From Hydractinia symbiolongicarpus (lineage: Eukaryota; Cnidaria; Hydrozoa; Anthoathecata; Hydractiniidae): a stretch of DNA of 64,000 nt. The notes under the pieces were generated by a model. That model was not told where the DNA came from. It searched no databases and worked only from the letters and a program-made list of their open reading frames with translations. The stretch is from contig NC_079880.1 in NCBI RefSeq assembly GCF_029227915.1, positions 27,957,501 through 28,021,500 on the forward strand. The letters run 5' to 3'. The translations under genes and the position numbers were made by a program. Below are positions 10,569 to 23,512 of this stretch, piece by piece. Each line of letters starts with the position of its first letter. Position 1 is the stretch's first letter.

Positions 10569-13500
10569 AATTTAAAAAATCGTTCGGAAAATGAGTTTAC
10601 TCCCTGGGTACTTTCTTTGTATACTTTTGACTATACGGGCCGAGTCCGGGGTTTACGGGAAATGGCGGGTTTTAGTTTGCCGGCGATTAAACTTCTTTTA
10701 TTCAGCGTCTCATCAAAAATGAAAACCTTTTTAAAAACTACAAGTCTCATGCGTTTTAGTGGTGAAAAAATAATTTAAAAAATCGTTCGGGAAATGAGTT
10801 TACTCCCTGGTTACTTTCTTTGTATACCTTTGACTATGCGGGCCGAGTCCGGGGTTTACGGGAAATGGCGGGTTTTTGTTTGCCGGCGATTAAACTTCTT
10901 TTATTCAGCGTCTGATCAAAAAGGAAAACATTTTTGAAAACTACAAGTCACAAGCGTTTTAGTGGTGAAAAGATAATTTAAAAAATCGTTTTGAAAATGA
11001 GTTTACTCACAGGGTACTTTCTTTGTATACATTCGACTATACGGGCAAAGCCCGGGATTTTCGGGAAATCGCGGGTTTTCGTTTGCCGTCGATTAAACCA
11101 CTTTCATTAAGCGTCTCATCAAAAATGAAAACATTTCTGAAAACTACAAGTCTCATGCGTTTTAGTGGTAAAAAAATAATTTAAAAAGTCGTTCATGAAA
11201 TGAGTTTACTCACTGGGTACTTTCTTTGTATACATTTGACTATACGGGCCGAGTCCAGGATTTACGGGAAATGGCGGGTTTTCGTTTGCCGGCGATTAAA
11301 CTTCTTTTATTCAGCGTCTCATCAAAAATGAAAACATTTTTAAAAACTACAAGTCTCATGGGCTTTAGTGGTGAAATAATAATTTAAAAAATCGTTTGGG
11401 AAATGGGTTTACTCCCTGGTTACTTTCTTTGTATACTTTTGACTATACGGGCCGAGTCCGGGATTTACGGGTAATTGCAGGTTTTCGTTTGCCGGCGATT
11501 AAACTTCTTTTATTCAGCGTCTCATCAAAAATAAAAACAATTTTAAAAACTACAAGTCTCATGCGTTTTAGTGGTGAAAAAATAATTTAAAAAATCGTTC
11601 GGGAAATGAGTTTACTCCCTGGGTACTTTCTTTGTACACTTTTGACTATACGGGCCAATCCCGGGATTTACTTGAAATCGCGCGTTTTCGATTGCCGGCG
11701 ATTAAACTTCTTTTATTCAGCGTCTCATCAAAAATGAAAACATTTTTGAAAACTACAAGTCTTATACGTTTTAGTGGTGAAAAAATAATTTAAAAAATCG
11801 TTCTGGAAATGAGTTTACTCACAGGGTACTTTCTTTGTATGCATTCGACTATACGGGCCAAGCTCTGGATTTACGGGAAATCGCGGGTTTTCGTTTGCCG
11901 GCGATTAAACCTCTTTCATTAAGCGTCTTATCAAAAATGAAAACATTTTTGAAAACTACAAGTCTCATGCGCTTTAGTGGTAAAAAAATTAATTTAAAAA
12001 CCGTTCGGGAAATGAAATTACTCCCTGGGTACTTTCTTTGAATACTTTTGACTATACGGGCCGAGTCCGGGGCTTACGGGAAATGGCGGGTTTTCGTTTG
12101 CCGGCGATTAAACTTCTTTTATTCAGCGTATCATCAAAAATGAAAACATTTTTGAAAACTACAAGTCTCATGCGCTTTAGTGGTAAAAAAATTATTTTAA
12201 AAACCGTTCGGGAAATGATTTTACTCCCTGGGTACTTTCTTTGTATACTTTTGACTATACGGGCCGAGTCCGGGGCTTACGGGAAATGGCGGGTTTTCGT
12301 TTGCCGGCGATTAAATTTCTTTTATTCAGCGTCTGATCAAAAATGAAAACATTTTTAAAAACTACAAGTCTTATGCGTTTTAGTGGTGAAAAAATAATTT
12401 AAAAAATCGTTCTGGAAATGAGTTTACTCACAGGGTACTTTCTTTGTATACATTCGACTATACGGCCAAGCCCGGGATTTACGGGAAATCGCGGGTTTTC
12501 GTTTGCCGGCGATTAAACCTCTTTCATTAAGCGTCTCATCAAAAATGAAAACATTTTTGAAAACTACAAGTCTCAAGCTTGTAGTGGTGAAAAAATAATT
12601 TAAAAAATCGTTCGGAAAATGAGTTTACTCCCTGGGTACTTTCTTTGTATACTTTTGACTATACGGGCCGAGTCCGGGGTTTACGGGAAATGGCGGGTTT
12701 TAGTTTGCCGGCGATTAAACTTCTTTTATTCAGCGTCTCATCAAAAATGAAAACCTTTTTAAAAACTACAAGTCTCATGCGTTTTAGTGGTGAAAAAATA
12801 ATTTAAAAAAATCGTTCGGGAAATGAGTTTACTTCCTGGATACTTTCTTTGTATACCTTTGACTATGCGCGCCGAGTCCGGGGTTTACGGGAAATGGCGG
12901 GTTTTTGTTTGCCGGCGATTAAACTTCTTTTATTCAGCGTCTGATCAAAAAAGAAAACATTTTTGAAAACTGCAAGTCTCAAGCGTTTTAGTGGTGAAAA
13001 GATAATTTAAAAAATCGTTTTGGAAATGAGTTTACTCACAGGGTACTTTCTTTGTATACATTCGACTATACGGGCAAAGCCCGGGATTTACAGGAAATCG
13101 CGGGTTTTCGTTTGCCGTCGATTAAACCACTTTCATTAAGCGTCTCATCAAAAATGAAAACATTTCTGAAAACTACAAGTCTCATGCGTTTTAGTAGTGA
13201 AAAAATAATTTAAAAGGTCGTTCATGAAATGAGTTTACTCACTGGGTACTTTCTTTGTATACATTTGACTATACGGGCCGAGTCCGGGATTTACGGGAAA
13301 TGGCGGGTTTTCGTTTGCCGGCGATTAAACTTCTTTTATTCAGCGTCTCATCAAAAATGAAAACATTTTTAAAAACTACAAGTCTCATGCGTTTTAGTGG
13401 TGAAAAAATAATTTAAAAAATCGTTCGGGAAATGAGTTTACTCCCTGGGTACTTTCTTTGTACACTTTTGACTATACGGTTCAATCCCGGGATTTACGGG

Positions 13501-14221
13501 AAATCGCGGGTTTTCGATTGCCGGCGATTAAACTTCTTTTATTCAGCGTCTCATTAAAAATGAAAACATTTTTGAAAACTACAAGTCTTATGCGTTTTAG
13601 TGGTGAAAAAATAATTTCAAAAATCGTTCTGGAAATGAGTTTACTCACAGGGTAGTTTCTTTGTGTACATTCGACTATACGGGCCAAGCCCTGGATTTAC
13701 GGGAAATCGCGGGTTTTCGCTTGCCGGCGATTAAACCTCTTTCATTAAGCGTCTTATCAAAAATGAAAACATTTTTGAAAACTACAAGTCTCATGCGCTT
13801 TAGTGGTAAAAAAATTATTTTAAAAACCGTTCGGGAAATGAAATTACTCCTTGGGTACTTTCTTTGTATACTTTTGACTATACGGGCCGAGTCCGCGGCT
13901 TACGGGAAATGGCGGGTTTTCGTTTGCCGGCCATTAAACTTCTTTTATTCAGCGTATCATCAAAAATGAAAACATTTTTAAAAACTACAAGTCTGATGCG
14001 TTTTAGTGGTGGAAAGATATTTTAAAAAATCGTTGTGGAAATGAGTTTACTCACAGGGTACTTTCTTTGTATACATTCGACTATACGGGCCAAACCCGGG
14101 ATTTAAGGAAATCGCGGGTTTTCGTTTGCCGGCGCTTAAACTTTCTTTGTATACATTCGACTATACGGGCCAAGCCCTGGATTTACGGGAAATGGCGGGT
14201 TTTCGTTTGCCGGCGATTAAA
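10569..14221 (+). repeat. Large segmental duplication, copy 2 (offset 3,936 bp)
   Basis: Near-identical copy of 6633-10285. All markers shift by exactly 3,936 bp: hairpin 8628 to 12564, truncated monomer 10124 to 14060, and the AATTTCAAAAATCG variant near 9,678 to 13,614. The match ends at about 14,221, where this copy enters TCTCTTTCATTAAG and copy 1 has CTTCTTTTATTCAG. The very low divergence implies a recent event compared with the rest of the array. Confidence 0.9.
14060..14139 (+). repeat. Truncated monomer 5 (80 bp)
   Basis: The copy of the unit at 10124 in the 3,936-bp duplication, with GCGCTTAAAC at the join. The shared GATTTAAGG loss confirms common origin. Confidence 0.88.
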
Positions 14222-14540
14222 TCTCTTTCATTAAGCGTCTTATCAAAAATGAAAACATTTTTGAAAACTACAAGTCTCATGCGCTTTAGTGGTAAAAAAA
14301 TTATTTTATAAACCGTTCGGGAAATGATTTTACTCCCTGGGTACTTTCTTTGTATACTTTTGACTATACGGGCCGAGTCCGGGGCTTACGGGAAATGGCG
14401 GGTTTTCGTTTGCCGGCGATTAAACTTCTTTTATTCAGCGTATCATCAAAAATGAAAACATTTTTAAAAACTACAAGTCTCATGCGTTTTAGTGATAGAA
14501 AGATATTTTAAAAAATCGTTGTGGAAATGAGTTTACTCAC

Positions 14541-16243
14541 ATGGTACTTTCTTTGAATACATTCGACTATACGGGCCAAGCCCGGGATTTACGGGAAATC
14601 GCGGGTTTTCGCTTGCCGGCGATTAAACCACTTTCATTAAGCGTCTCATCAAAAATAAAAACATTTTTAAAAACTACAAGTCTTATGCGTTTTAGTGGTG
14701 AAAAAATAATTTAAAAAATCGTTCTGGATATGAGTTTACTCACAGGGTACTTTCTTTGTATACATTCGACTATACAGGCCAAGTCCTGGATTTACGGGAA
14801 ATCGCGGGTTTTCGTTTGCCGGCGATTAAACCTCTTTCATTATGCGTCTTATCAAAAATGAAAACATTTTTGAAAACTACAAGTCTCATGCGCTTTAGTG
14901 GTAAAAAAATTATTTTAAAAACCGTTCGGGAAATGAAATTACTCCCTGGGTACTTTCTTTGTACACTTTTGACTATACGGGCCAATCCCGGGATTTACGG
15001 GAAATCGCGGGTTTTCGATTGCCGGCGATTAAACTTCTTTTATTCAGCGTCTCATCAAAAATGAAAACATTTTTGAAAACTACAAGTCTTATGCGTTTTA
15101 GTGGTGAAAAAATAATTTAAAAAATCGTTCTGGAAATGAGTTTACTCACAGGGTACTTTCTTTGTATACATTCGACTATACGGGCCAAGCCCTGGATTTA
15201 CGGGAAATCGCGGGTTTTCGTTTGCCGGCGATTAAACCTCTTTCATTAAGCGTCTTATCAAAAATGAAAACATTTTTGAAAGCTACAAGTCTCATGCGCT
15301 TTAGTGGTAAAAAAATTATTTTAAAAACCGTTCGGGAAATGAAATTACTCCCTGGGTACTTTCTTTGTATACTTTTGACTATACGGGCCGAGTCCGGGAT
15401 TTACGGGAAATCGCGGGTTTTCCTTTGCCGGCGATTAAACCTTTTTGATTAAGCGTCTCATCAAAAATGAAAACATTTTTAAAAACTACAAGTCTCAAGC
15501 TTGTAGTGGTGAAAAAATAAATTAAAAAATCGTTCGGAAAATGAGTTTACTCCCTGGGTACTTTCTTTGTATACTTTTGACTATACGTGTCGAGTCCGGG
15601 GTTTACGGGAAATGGCAAGTTTTCGTTTGCCGGCGATTAAATTCTTTTATTCAGCGTCTGATCAAAAATGAAAACATTTTTGAAAACTGCAAGTCTTATG
15701 CGTTTTAGTGGTGAAAAGATAATTTAAAAAATCGTTCGGGAAATGAGTTTATTCCCTGGGTACTTTCTTTGTATACTTTTGACTATACGGGCCAAACCCG
15801 GGATTTACGGGAAATCGCGGGTTTTCGTTTGCCGGCGATTAAACTTTCTTTGTATACATTCAACTATACGGGCCAAGCCCTGGATTTACGGGAAATCGCG
15901 GGTTTTCGTTTGCCGGCGATTAAATCTCTTTCATTAAGCGTCTTATCAAAAATGAAAACATTTTTGAAAACTACAAGTCTCATGCGCTTTAGTGGTAAAA
16001 AAATTATTTTAAAAACCGTTCGGGAAATGATTTTACTCCCTGGGTACTTTCTTTGTATACTTTTGACTATACGGGCCGAGTCCGGGGCTTACGGGAAATG
16101 GCGGGTTTTCGTTTGCAGGCGATTAAACTTCTTTTATTCAGCGTATCATCAAAAATGAAAACATTTTTAGAAACTACAAGTCTCATGCGTTTTAGTGGAA
16201 GAAAGATATTTTAAAAAATCGTTGTGGAAATGAGTTTACTCAC
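14541..16243 (+). repeat. 1.5-kb HOR, first copy, expanded by one monomer (1,703 bp)
   Basis: The unit starts at the diagnostic CACATGGTACTTTCTTTGAATAC entry, which recurs at 16244, 17744 (as CATGGCAC) and 18556. This copy is 203 bp longer than the next: two separate monomers (one ending AAGTCTTATGCG, the next beginning ATACAGGCCAAGTCC) correspond to one fused monomer in copies 2 and 3. It includes the hairpin at 15486 and the truncated monomer at 15762. Confidence 0.85.
15762..15842 (+). repeat. Truncated 81-bp monomer 6
   Basis: B-type core with GGGCCAAACCCGGG, in the 1,500-bp HOR copy 1. Followed by ATTCAACTATACGGG. Confidence 0.9.
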
Positions 16244-17743
16244 ATGGTACTTTCTTTGAATACATTCGACTATACCGGCCAAGCCCGGGATTTACGGGAA
16301 ATCGCGGGTTTTCGTTTGCCGGCGATTAAACCACTTTCATTAAGCGTCTTATCAAAAATAAAAACATTTTTGAAAACTACAAGTCTCATGCGCTTTAGTG
16401 GTAAAAAAATTATTTTAAAAACCGTTCGGGAAATGAAATTACTCCCTGGGTACTTTCTTTGTACACTTTTGACTATACGGGCCAATCCCGGGATTTACGG
16501 GAAATCGCGGGTTTTCGATTGCCGGCGATTAAACTTCTTTTATTCAGCGTCTCATCAAAAATGAAAACATTTTTGAAAACTACAAGTCTTATGCGTTTTA
16601 GTGGTGAAAAAATAATTTAAAAAATCGTTCTGGAAATGAGTTTACTCACAGGGTACTTTCTTTGTATACATTCGACTATACGGGCCAAGCCCTTGATTTA
16701 CGGGAAATCGCGGGTTTTCGTTTGCCGGCGATTAAACCTCTTTCATTAAGCGTCTTATCAAAAATGAAAACATTTTTGAAAACTACAAGTCTCATGCGCT
16801 TTAGTGGTAAAAAAATTATTTTAAAAACCGTTCGGGAAATGAAATTACTCCCTGGGTACTTTCTTTGTATACTTTTGACTATACGGGCCGAGTCCGGGAT
16901 TTACGGGAAATCGCGGGTTTTCCTTTGCCGGCGATTAAACCTTTTTGATTAAGCGTCTCATCAAAAATGAAAACATTTTTAAAAACTACAAGTCTCAAGC
17001 TTGTAGTGGTGAAAAAATAATTTAAAAAATCGTTCGGAAAATGAGTTTACTCCCTGGGTACTTTCTTTGTATACTTTTGACTATACGTGTCGAGTCCGGG
17101 GTTTACGGGAAATGGCAAGTTTTCGTTTGCCGGCGATTAAATTCTTTTATTCAGCGTCTGATCAAAAATGAAAACATTTTTGAAAACTGCAAGTCTCATG
17201 CGTTTTAGTGGTGAAAAGATAATTTAAAAAATCGTTCGGGAAATGAGTTTATTCCCTGGGTACTTTCTTTTTATACTTTTGACTATACGGGCCAAACCCG
17301 GGATTTACGGGAAATCGCGGGTTTTCGTTTGCCGGCGATTAAACTTTCTTTGTATACATTCAACTATACGGGCCAAGCCCTGGATTTACGGGAAATCGCG
17401 GGTTTTCGTTTGCCGGCGATTAAATCTCTTTCATTAAGCGTCTTATCAAAAATGAAAACATTTTTGAAAACTACAAGTCTCATGCGCTTTAGTGGTAAAA
17501 AAATTATTTTAAAAACCGTTCGGGAAATGATTTTACTCCCTGGGTACTTTCTTTGTATACTTTTGACTATACGGGCCGAGTCCGGGGCTTACGGGAAATG
17601 GCGGGTTTTCGTTTGCCGGCGATTAAACTTCTTTTATTCAGCGTATCATCAAAAATGAAAACATTTTTAGAAACTACAAGTCTCATGCGTTTTAGTGGTA
17701 GAAAGATATTTTAAAAAATCGTTGTGGAAATGAGTTTACTCAC
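16244..17743 (+). repeat. 1,500-bp HOR, second copy
   Basis: Seven monomers plus one 81-bp truncated monomer (7 x 203 + 81, less two single-base losses). Markers 16270, 16662, 16986 and 17262 lie exactly 1,500 bp from those of copy 1. Differences are few, for example GGGTACTTTCTTTTTATAC near 17,262 and GCCCTTGATT near 16,690. Confidence 0.88.
17262..17342 (+). repeat. Truncated 81-bp monomer 7
   Basis: Exact positional homologue of the unit at 15762 in the 1,500-bp HOR copy 2, with CTTTTTATAC at its start. Confidence 0.9.
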
Positions 17744-18390
17744 ATGGCACTTTCTTTGAATACATTCGACTATACGGGCCAAGCCCGGGATTTACGGGAA
17801 ATCGCGGGTTTTCGTTTGCCGGCGATTAAACCACTTTCATTAAGCGTCTTATCAAAAATAAAAACATTTTTGAAAACTACAAGTCTCATGCGCTTTAGTG
17901 GTAAAAAAATTATTTTAAAAACCGTTCGGGAAATGAAATTACTCCCTGGGTACTTTCTTTGTACACTTTTGACTATACGGGCCAATCCTGGGATTTACGG
18001 GAAATCGCGGGTTTTCGATTGCCGGCGATTAAACTTCTTTTATTCAGCGTCTCATCAAAAATGAAAACATTTTTGAAAACTACAAGTCTTATGCGTTTTA
18101 GTGGTGAAAAAATAATTTAAAAAATCGTTCTGGAAATGAGTTTACTCACAGGGTACTTTCTTTGTATACATTCGACTATACGGGCCAAGCCCTGGATTTA
18201 CGGGAAATCGCGGGTTTTCGTTTGCCGGCGATTAAACCTCTTTCATTAAGCGTCTTATCAAAAATGAAAACATTTTTGAAAACTACAAGTCTCATGCGCT
18301 TTAGTGGTAAAAAAATTATTTTAGAAACCGTTCAGGAAATGAAATTACTCCCTGGGTACTTTCTTTGTATACTTTTGACTATACGGGCCG
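17744..18390 (+). repeat. 1,500-bp HOR, third copy (partial)
   Basis: It follows copy 2 at an offset of 1,500 bp through two and a half monomers, then diverges at about 18,390. Copy 2 there enters the H-type series (GATTTACGGGAAATCG), while this copy continues with GGCTTACGGGAAATGG. Private changes include ATTTTAGAAACCG and GTTCAGGAAATG near 18,320. Confidence 0.8.
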
Positions 18391-19373
18391 AGTCCGGGGC
18401 TTACGGGAAATGGCGGGTTTTCGTTTGCCGGCGATTAAACTTCTTTTATTCAGCGTATCATCAAAAATGAAAACATTTTTAGAAACTACAAGTCTCATGC
18501 GTTTTAGTGGTAGAAAGATATTTTAAAAAATCGTTGTGGAAATGAGTTTACTCACATGGTACTTTCTTTGAATACATTCGACTATACGGGCCAAGCCCGG
18601 TATTTACGGGAAATCGCGGGTTTTCGTTTGCCGGCGATTAAACCACTTTCATTAAGCGTCTCATCAAAAATAAAAACATTTTTAAAAACTACAAGTCTTA
18701 TGCGCTTTAGTGGTGAAAAAATAATTTAAAAAATCGTTCTGGAAATTGAGTTTACTCACAGGGTACTTTCTTTGTATCCATTCGACTGTACAGGCCAAGC
18801 CCTGGATTTACGGGAAATCGCGGGTTTTCGTTTGCCGGCGATTAAACCTCTTTCATTAAGCGTCTTATCAAAAATGAAAGCATTTTTGAAAACTACAAGT
18901 CTCATGCGCTTTAGTGGTAAAAAAATTATTTTAAAAACCGTTCGGGAAATGAAATTACTCCCTGGGTACTTTCTTTGTACACTTTTGACTATACGGTCCA
19001 ATCCCGGGATTTACGGGAAATCGCGGGTTTTCGATTGCCGGCGATTAAACTTCTTTTATTCAGCGTCTCATCAAAAATGAAAACATTTTTGAAAACTACA
19101 AGTCTTATGCGTTTTAGTGGTGAAAAAATAATTTAAAAAATCGTTCGGAAAATGAGTTTACTCCCTGGGTACTTTCTTTGTATACTTTTGACTATACGTG
19201 TCGAGTCCGGGGTTTACGGGAAATGGCGGGTTTTCGTTTGCCGGCGATTAAACTTCTTTTATTCAGCGTCTGATCAAAAATGAAAACATTTTTGAAAACT
19301 GCAAGTCTCATGCGTTTTAGTGGTGAAAAGATAATTTAAAAAATCGTTCGGGAAATGAGTTTAATCCCTGGGT

Positions 19374-19454
19374 ACTTTCTTTGTATACTTTTGACTATAC
19401 GGGCCAAACCCGGGATTTACGGGAAATCGCGGGTTTTCAATTGCCGGCGATTAA
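19374..19454 (+). repeat. Truncated 81-bp monomer 8
   Basis: Same join, preceded by TTTAATCCCTGGG, with GGGTTTTCAATTGCC inside. Lies in the mixed stretch after the 1,500-bp HOR. Confidence 0.9.
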
Positions 19455-21681
19455 ACTTTCTTTGTATACATTCGACTATACGGGCCAAGCCCTGGATTTA
19501 CGGGAAATCGCGGGTTTTCGTTTGCCGGCGATTAAACCTCTTTCATTAAGCGTCTTATCAAAAATGAAAACATTTTTGAAAACTACAAGTCTCATGCGCT
19601 TTAGTGGTAAAAAAATTATTTTAAAAACCGTTCGGGAAATGAGTTTACTCCCTGGGTACCTTCTTTGTATACTTTTGACTATACGGGCCGAGTCCGGGGC
19701 TTACGGGAAATGGCGGGTTTTCGTTTGCCGGCGATTAAACCACTCTCATTAAGCGTCTCATCAAAAATGAAAACATTTTTAAAAACTACAAGTCTTATGC
19801 GTTTTAGTGGTGAAAAAATAATTTACAAAATCGTTCTGGAAATGAGTTTACTCACAGGGTACTTTCTTTGTATACATTCGACTATACGGGCCAAGCCCTG
19901 GATGTACGGGAAATCGCGGGTTTTCGTTTGCCGGCGATTAAACCTCTTTCATTAAGCGTCTTATCAAAAATGAAAACATTTTTGAAAACTACAAGTCTCA
20001 TGCGCTTTAGTGGTAAAAAAATTATTTTATAAACCGTTCAGGAAATGAAATTACTCCCTGGGTACTTTCTTTGTATACTTTTGACTATACGGGCCGAGTC
20101 CGGGGCTTACGGGAAATGGCGGGTTTTCATTTGCCGGCGATTAAACTTCTTTTATTCAGCTTATCATCAAAAATGAAAACATTTTTAAAAACTACAAGTC
20201 TCATGCGTTTTAGTGGTGGAAAGATATTTTAAAAAATCGTTGTGGAAATGAGTTCACTCACAGGGTACTTTCTTTGTATACATTCGACTATACGGCCAAG
20301 CCTGGGATTTACGGGAAATCGCGGGTTTTCCTTTGCCGGCGATTAAACCTTTTTGATTAAGCGTCTCATCAAAAATGAAAACATTTTTAAAAACTACAAG
20401 TCTCATGCGTTTTAGTGGTGAAAAATTAATTTAAAAAATTGTTCGGGAATTGAGTTTACTCCCTGGGTACTTTCTTTGTATACTTTTGACTATGCGGGCC
20501 GAGTCCGGGGTTTACGGGAAATGGCGGGTTTTTGTTTGCCGGCGATTAAACTTCTTTTATTCAGCGTCTCATCAAAAATAAAAACATTTTTAAAAACTAC
20601 AAGTCTCAAGCGTTTTAGTGGTGAAAAATTAATTTAAAAAATCGTTTTGAAAATGAGTTTACTCACAGGGTACTTTCTTTGTATACATTCGACTATACGG
20701 GCCAAGCCCGGGATTTACGGGAAATCGCGGGTTTTCGTTTGCCGGCGATTAAACCACTTTCATTAAGCGTCTAATCAAAAATGAAAACATTTTTAAAAAC
20801 TACAAGTCTTATGCGTTTTAGTGGTGAAAACATAATTTTAAAAATCGTTCTGGAAATGAGTTCACTCACAGGGTACTTTCTTTGTATACATTCAACTATA
20901 CGGCCAAGCCTGGGATTTACGGGAAATCGCGGGTTTTCCTTTGCCGGCGATTAAACCTTTTTGATTAAGCGTCTCATCAAAAATGAAAACATTTTTGAAA
21001 ACTACAAGTCTCATGCGTTTTAGTGGTGAAAAATTAATTTAAAAAATTGTTCGGGAATTGAGTTTACTCCTTGGGTACTTTCTTTGTATACTTTTGACTA
21101 TACGTGCCGAGTCCGGGATTTACGGGAAATGGCGGGTTTTCGTTTGCCGGCGATTAAACTTCTTTTATTCAGCGTCTCATCAAAAATGAAAACATTTTTA
21201 AAAACTACAAGTCTCATGGGCTTTAGTGGTGAAGTAATAATTTAAAAAATCGTTTGGGAAATGAGTTTACTCCCTGGGTACTTTCCTTGTATACTTTTGA
21301 CTATACGGGCCGAGTCCGGGATTTACGGGAAATCGCAGGTTTTCGTTTGCCGGCGATTAAACCTCTTTCATTAAGCGTCTTATCAAAAATGAAAACATTT
21401 TTGAAAACTACAAGTCTCATGCGCTTTAGTGGTAAAAAAATTATTTTAAAAACCGTTCGGGAAATGAAATTACTCCCTGGGCACTTTGTTTGTATACTTT
21501 TGACTATACGGGCCGAGTCCGGGATTTACGGGTAATCGCAGGCTTTCGTTTGCCGGCGATTAAACTTCTTTTATTCAGCGTCTCATCAAAAATGAAAACA
21601 ATTTTAAAAACTACAAGTCTCATGCGTTTTAGTGGGGAAAAAATAATTTAAAAAATCGTTCGGGAAATGAGTTTACTCCCT

Positions 21682-21884
21682 GGGTACTTTCTTTGTACAC
21701 TTTTGACTATACGGGCCAATCCCGGGATTTACGGGAAATCGCGGGTTTTCGATTGCCGGCGATTAAACTTCTTTTATTCAGCGTCTCATCAAAAATGAAA
21801 ACATTTTTGAAAACTACAAGTCTTATGCGTTTTAGTGGTGAAAAAATAATTTAAAAAATCGTTCTGGAAATGAGTTTACTCACA
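21682..21884 (+). repeat. Representative D-type monomer (203 bp)
   Basis: Markers are CTTTGTACACTTTTGAC (GTACAC in place of GTATAC), GGGCCAATCCCGGG, GGAAATCGCGGGTTTTCGATTGCC and CTTCTTTTATTCAGCG, then AAGTCTTATGCG and a CGTTCTGGAAATG exit. The unit mixes B-type TTTTGAC and TTATTCAG with the A-type ATCGCG. Copies are scattered through both domains, for example near 2.07, 5.39, 9.52, 13.46, 14.96, 49.4, 51.4, 55.1, 60.2 and 63.6 kb. Confidence 0.82.
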
Positions 21885-22087
21885 GGGTACTTTCTTTGTA
21901 TACATTCGACTATACGGGCCAAGCCCTGGATTTACGGGAAATCGCGGGTTTTCGTTTGCCGGCGATTAAACCTCTTTCATTAAGCGTCTTATCAAAAATG
22001 AAAACATTTTTGAAAACTACAAGTCTCATGCGCTTTAGTGGTAAAAAAATTATTTTAAAAACCGTTCGAGAAATGAAATTACTCCCT
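21885..22087 (+). repeat. Representative A'-type monomer (203 bp), domain I only
   Basis: The first half is A-like (ATTCGAC, CAAGCCCTGG, ATCGCG) but reads CCTCTTTCATTAAGCGTCTT. The second half has ATGCGCTTTAGTGGTAAAA, AATTATTTTAAAAACCG and GAAATGAAATTACTCCCTGGG, so the following monomer is entered through the B-type junction. The class therefore looks like a mosaic of A and B with private changes. It is very frequent from 0.4 to about 32.8 kb and I saw none to the right of that. Confidence 0.87.
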
Positions 22088-22091
22088 GGGT

Positions 22092-23512
22092 ACTTTCTTT
22101 GTATACTTTTGATTATACGGGCCGAGTCCGGGGCATACGGGAAATGGCGGGTTTTCGTTTGCCGGCGATTAAACTTCTTTTATTTAGCGTATCATCAAAA
22201 ATGAAAACATTTTTAAAAACTACAAGTCTCATGCATTTTAGTGATGGAAAGATATTTTAAAAAATCGTTGTGGAAATGAGTTTACTCACAGGGTACTTTC
22301 TTTGTATACATTCGACTATACGGGCCAAGCCCTGGATTTACGGGAAATCGCGGGTTTTCGTTTGCCGGCGATTAAACCTCTTTCATTAAGCGTCTTATCA
22401 AAAATGAAAACATTTTTGAAAACTACAAGTCTCATGCGCTTTAGTGGTAAAAAAATTATTTTAAAAACCGTTCGGGAAATGAAATTACTCCCTGGGTACT
22501 TTCTTTGTATACTTTTGATTATACGGGCCGAGTCCGGGGCATACAGGAAATGGCGGGTTTTCGTTTGCCGGCGATTAAACTTCTTTTATTCAGCGTATCA
22601 TCAAAAATGAAAACATTTTTAAAAACTACAAGTCTCATGCATTTTAGTGATGGAAAGATATTTTAAAAAATCGTTGTGGAAATGAGTTTACTCACAGGGT
22701 ACTTTTTTTGTATACATTCGACTATACGGGCCAAGTCCGGGATTAACGGGAAATCGCGGGTTTTTGTTTGCCGGCGATTAAACCACTTTCATTAAGCGTC
22801 TCATCAAAAATGAAAACATTTTTAAAAACTACAAGTCTTATGCGTTTTAGTGGTGAAAAAATAATTTAAAAAATCGTTCTGGAAATGAGTTTACTCACAG
22901 GGTACTTTCTTTGTATACATTCGACTATACGGGCCAAGCCCTGGATTTACGGGAAATCGCGGGTTTTCGTTTGCCGGCGATTAAACCTCTTTCATTAAGC
23001 GTGTTATCAAAAATGAAAACATTTTTGAAAACTACAAGTCTCATGCGCTTTAGTGGTAAAAAAAATATTTTAAAAACCGTTCGGGAAATGAAATTACTCC
23101 CTGGGTACTTTCTTTGTATACTTTTGACTATACGGGCCGAGTCCGGGATTTACGGGTAATCGCAGGTTTTCGTTTGCCGGCGATTAAACTTCTTTTATTC
23201 AGCGTCTCATCAAAAATGAAAACAATTTTGAAAACTACAAGTCTCATGCGTTTTAGTGGTGAAAAAATAATTTAAAAAATCGTTCGGGAAATGAGTTTAC
23301 TCACAGGGTACTTTTTTTGTATACATTCGACTATACGGGCCAAGCCCGGGATTTACGGGAAATCGCGGGTTTTTGTTTGCCGGCGATTAAACCACTTTCA
23401 TTAAGCGTCTCATCAAAAATGAAAACATTTTTATAAACTACAAGTCTTATGCGTTTTAGTGGTGAAAAAATAATTTAAAAAATCGTTCTGGAAATGAGTT
23501 TACTCACAGGGT
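22092..23512 (+). repeat. 1,421-bp (7-monomer) HOR, first copy
   Basis: Exactly seven 203-bp monomers. The following copy matches at an offset of 1,421 bp, sharing TTTTGATTATACGGG, GGGGCATACGGG, ATGCATTTTAGTGATGG, GGGATTAACGGG, GCGTGTTATC and ATTTTTATAAACTAC. Within the unit a dimer (about 406 bp) is itself duplicated (21,896 against 22,302). Confidence 0.9.

Larger units (their letters stand above)
18391..22091 (+). repeat. Mixed stretch without one dominant HOR
   Basis: Monomers of A, A', B, D and H-like classes in irregular order. The CACATGGTAC entry recurs at 18,556, a truncated monomer lies at 19374, and a three-monomer repeat relates about 20,255-20,455 to 20,864-21,064 (offset 609), sharing GAGTTCACTCACAGGG and CAAGCCTGGG. 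Single-base changes are more frequent here (for example GGAAATTGAG at 18,743 and CATTCGACTGTAC at 18,780), which suggests older, less homogenised sequence. No gene or foreign element is visible. Confidence 0.75.
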
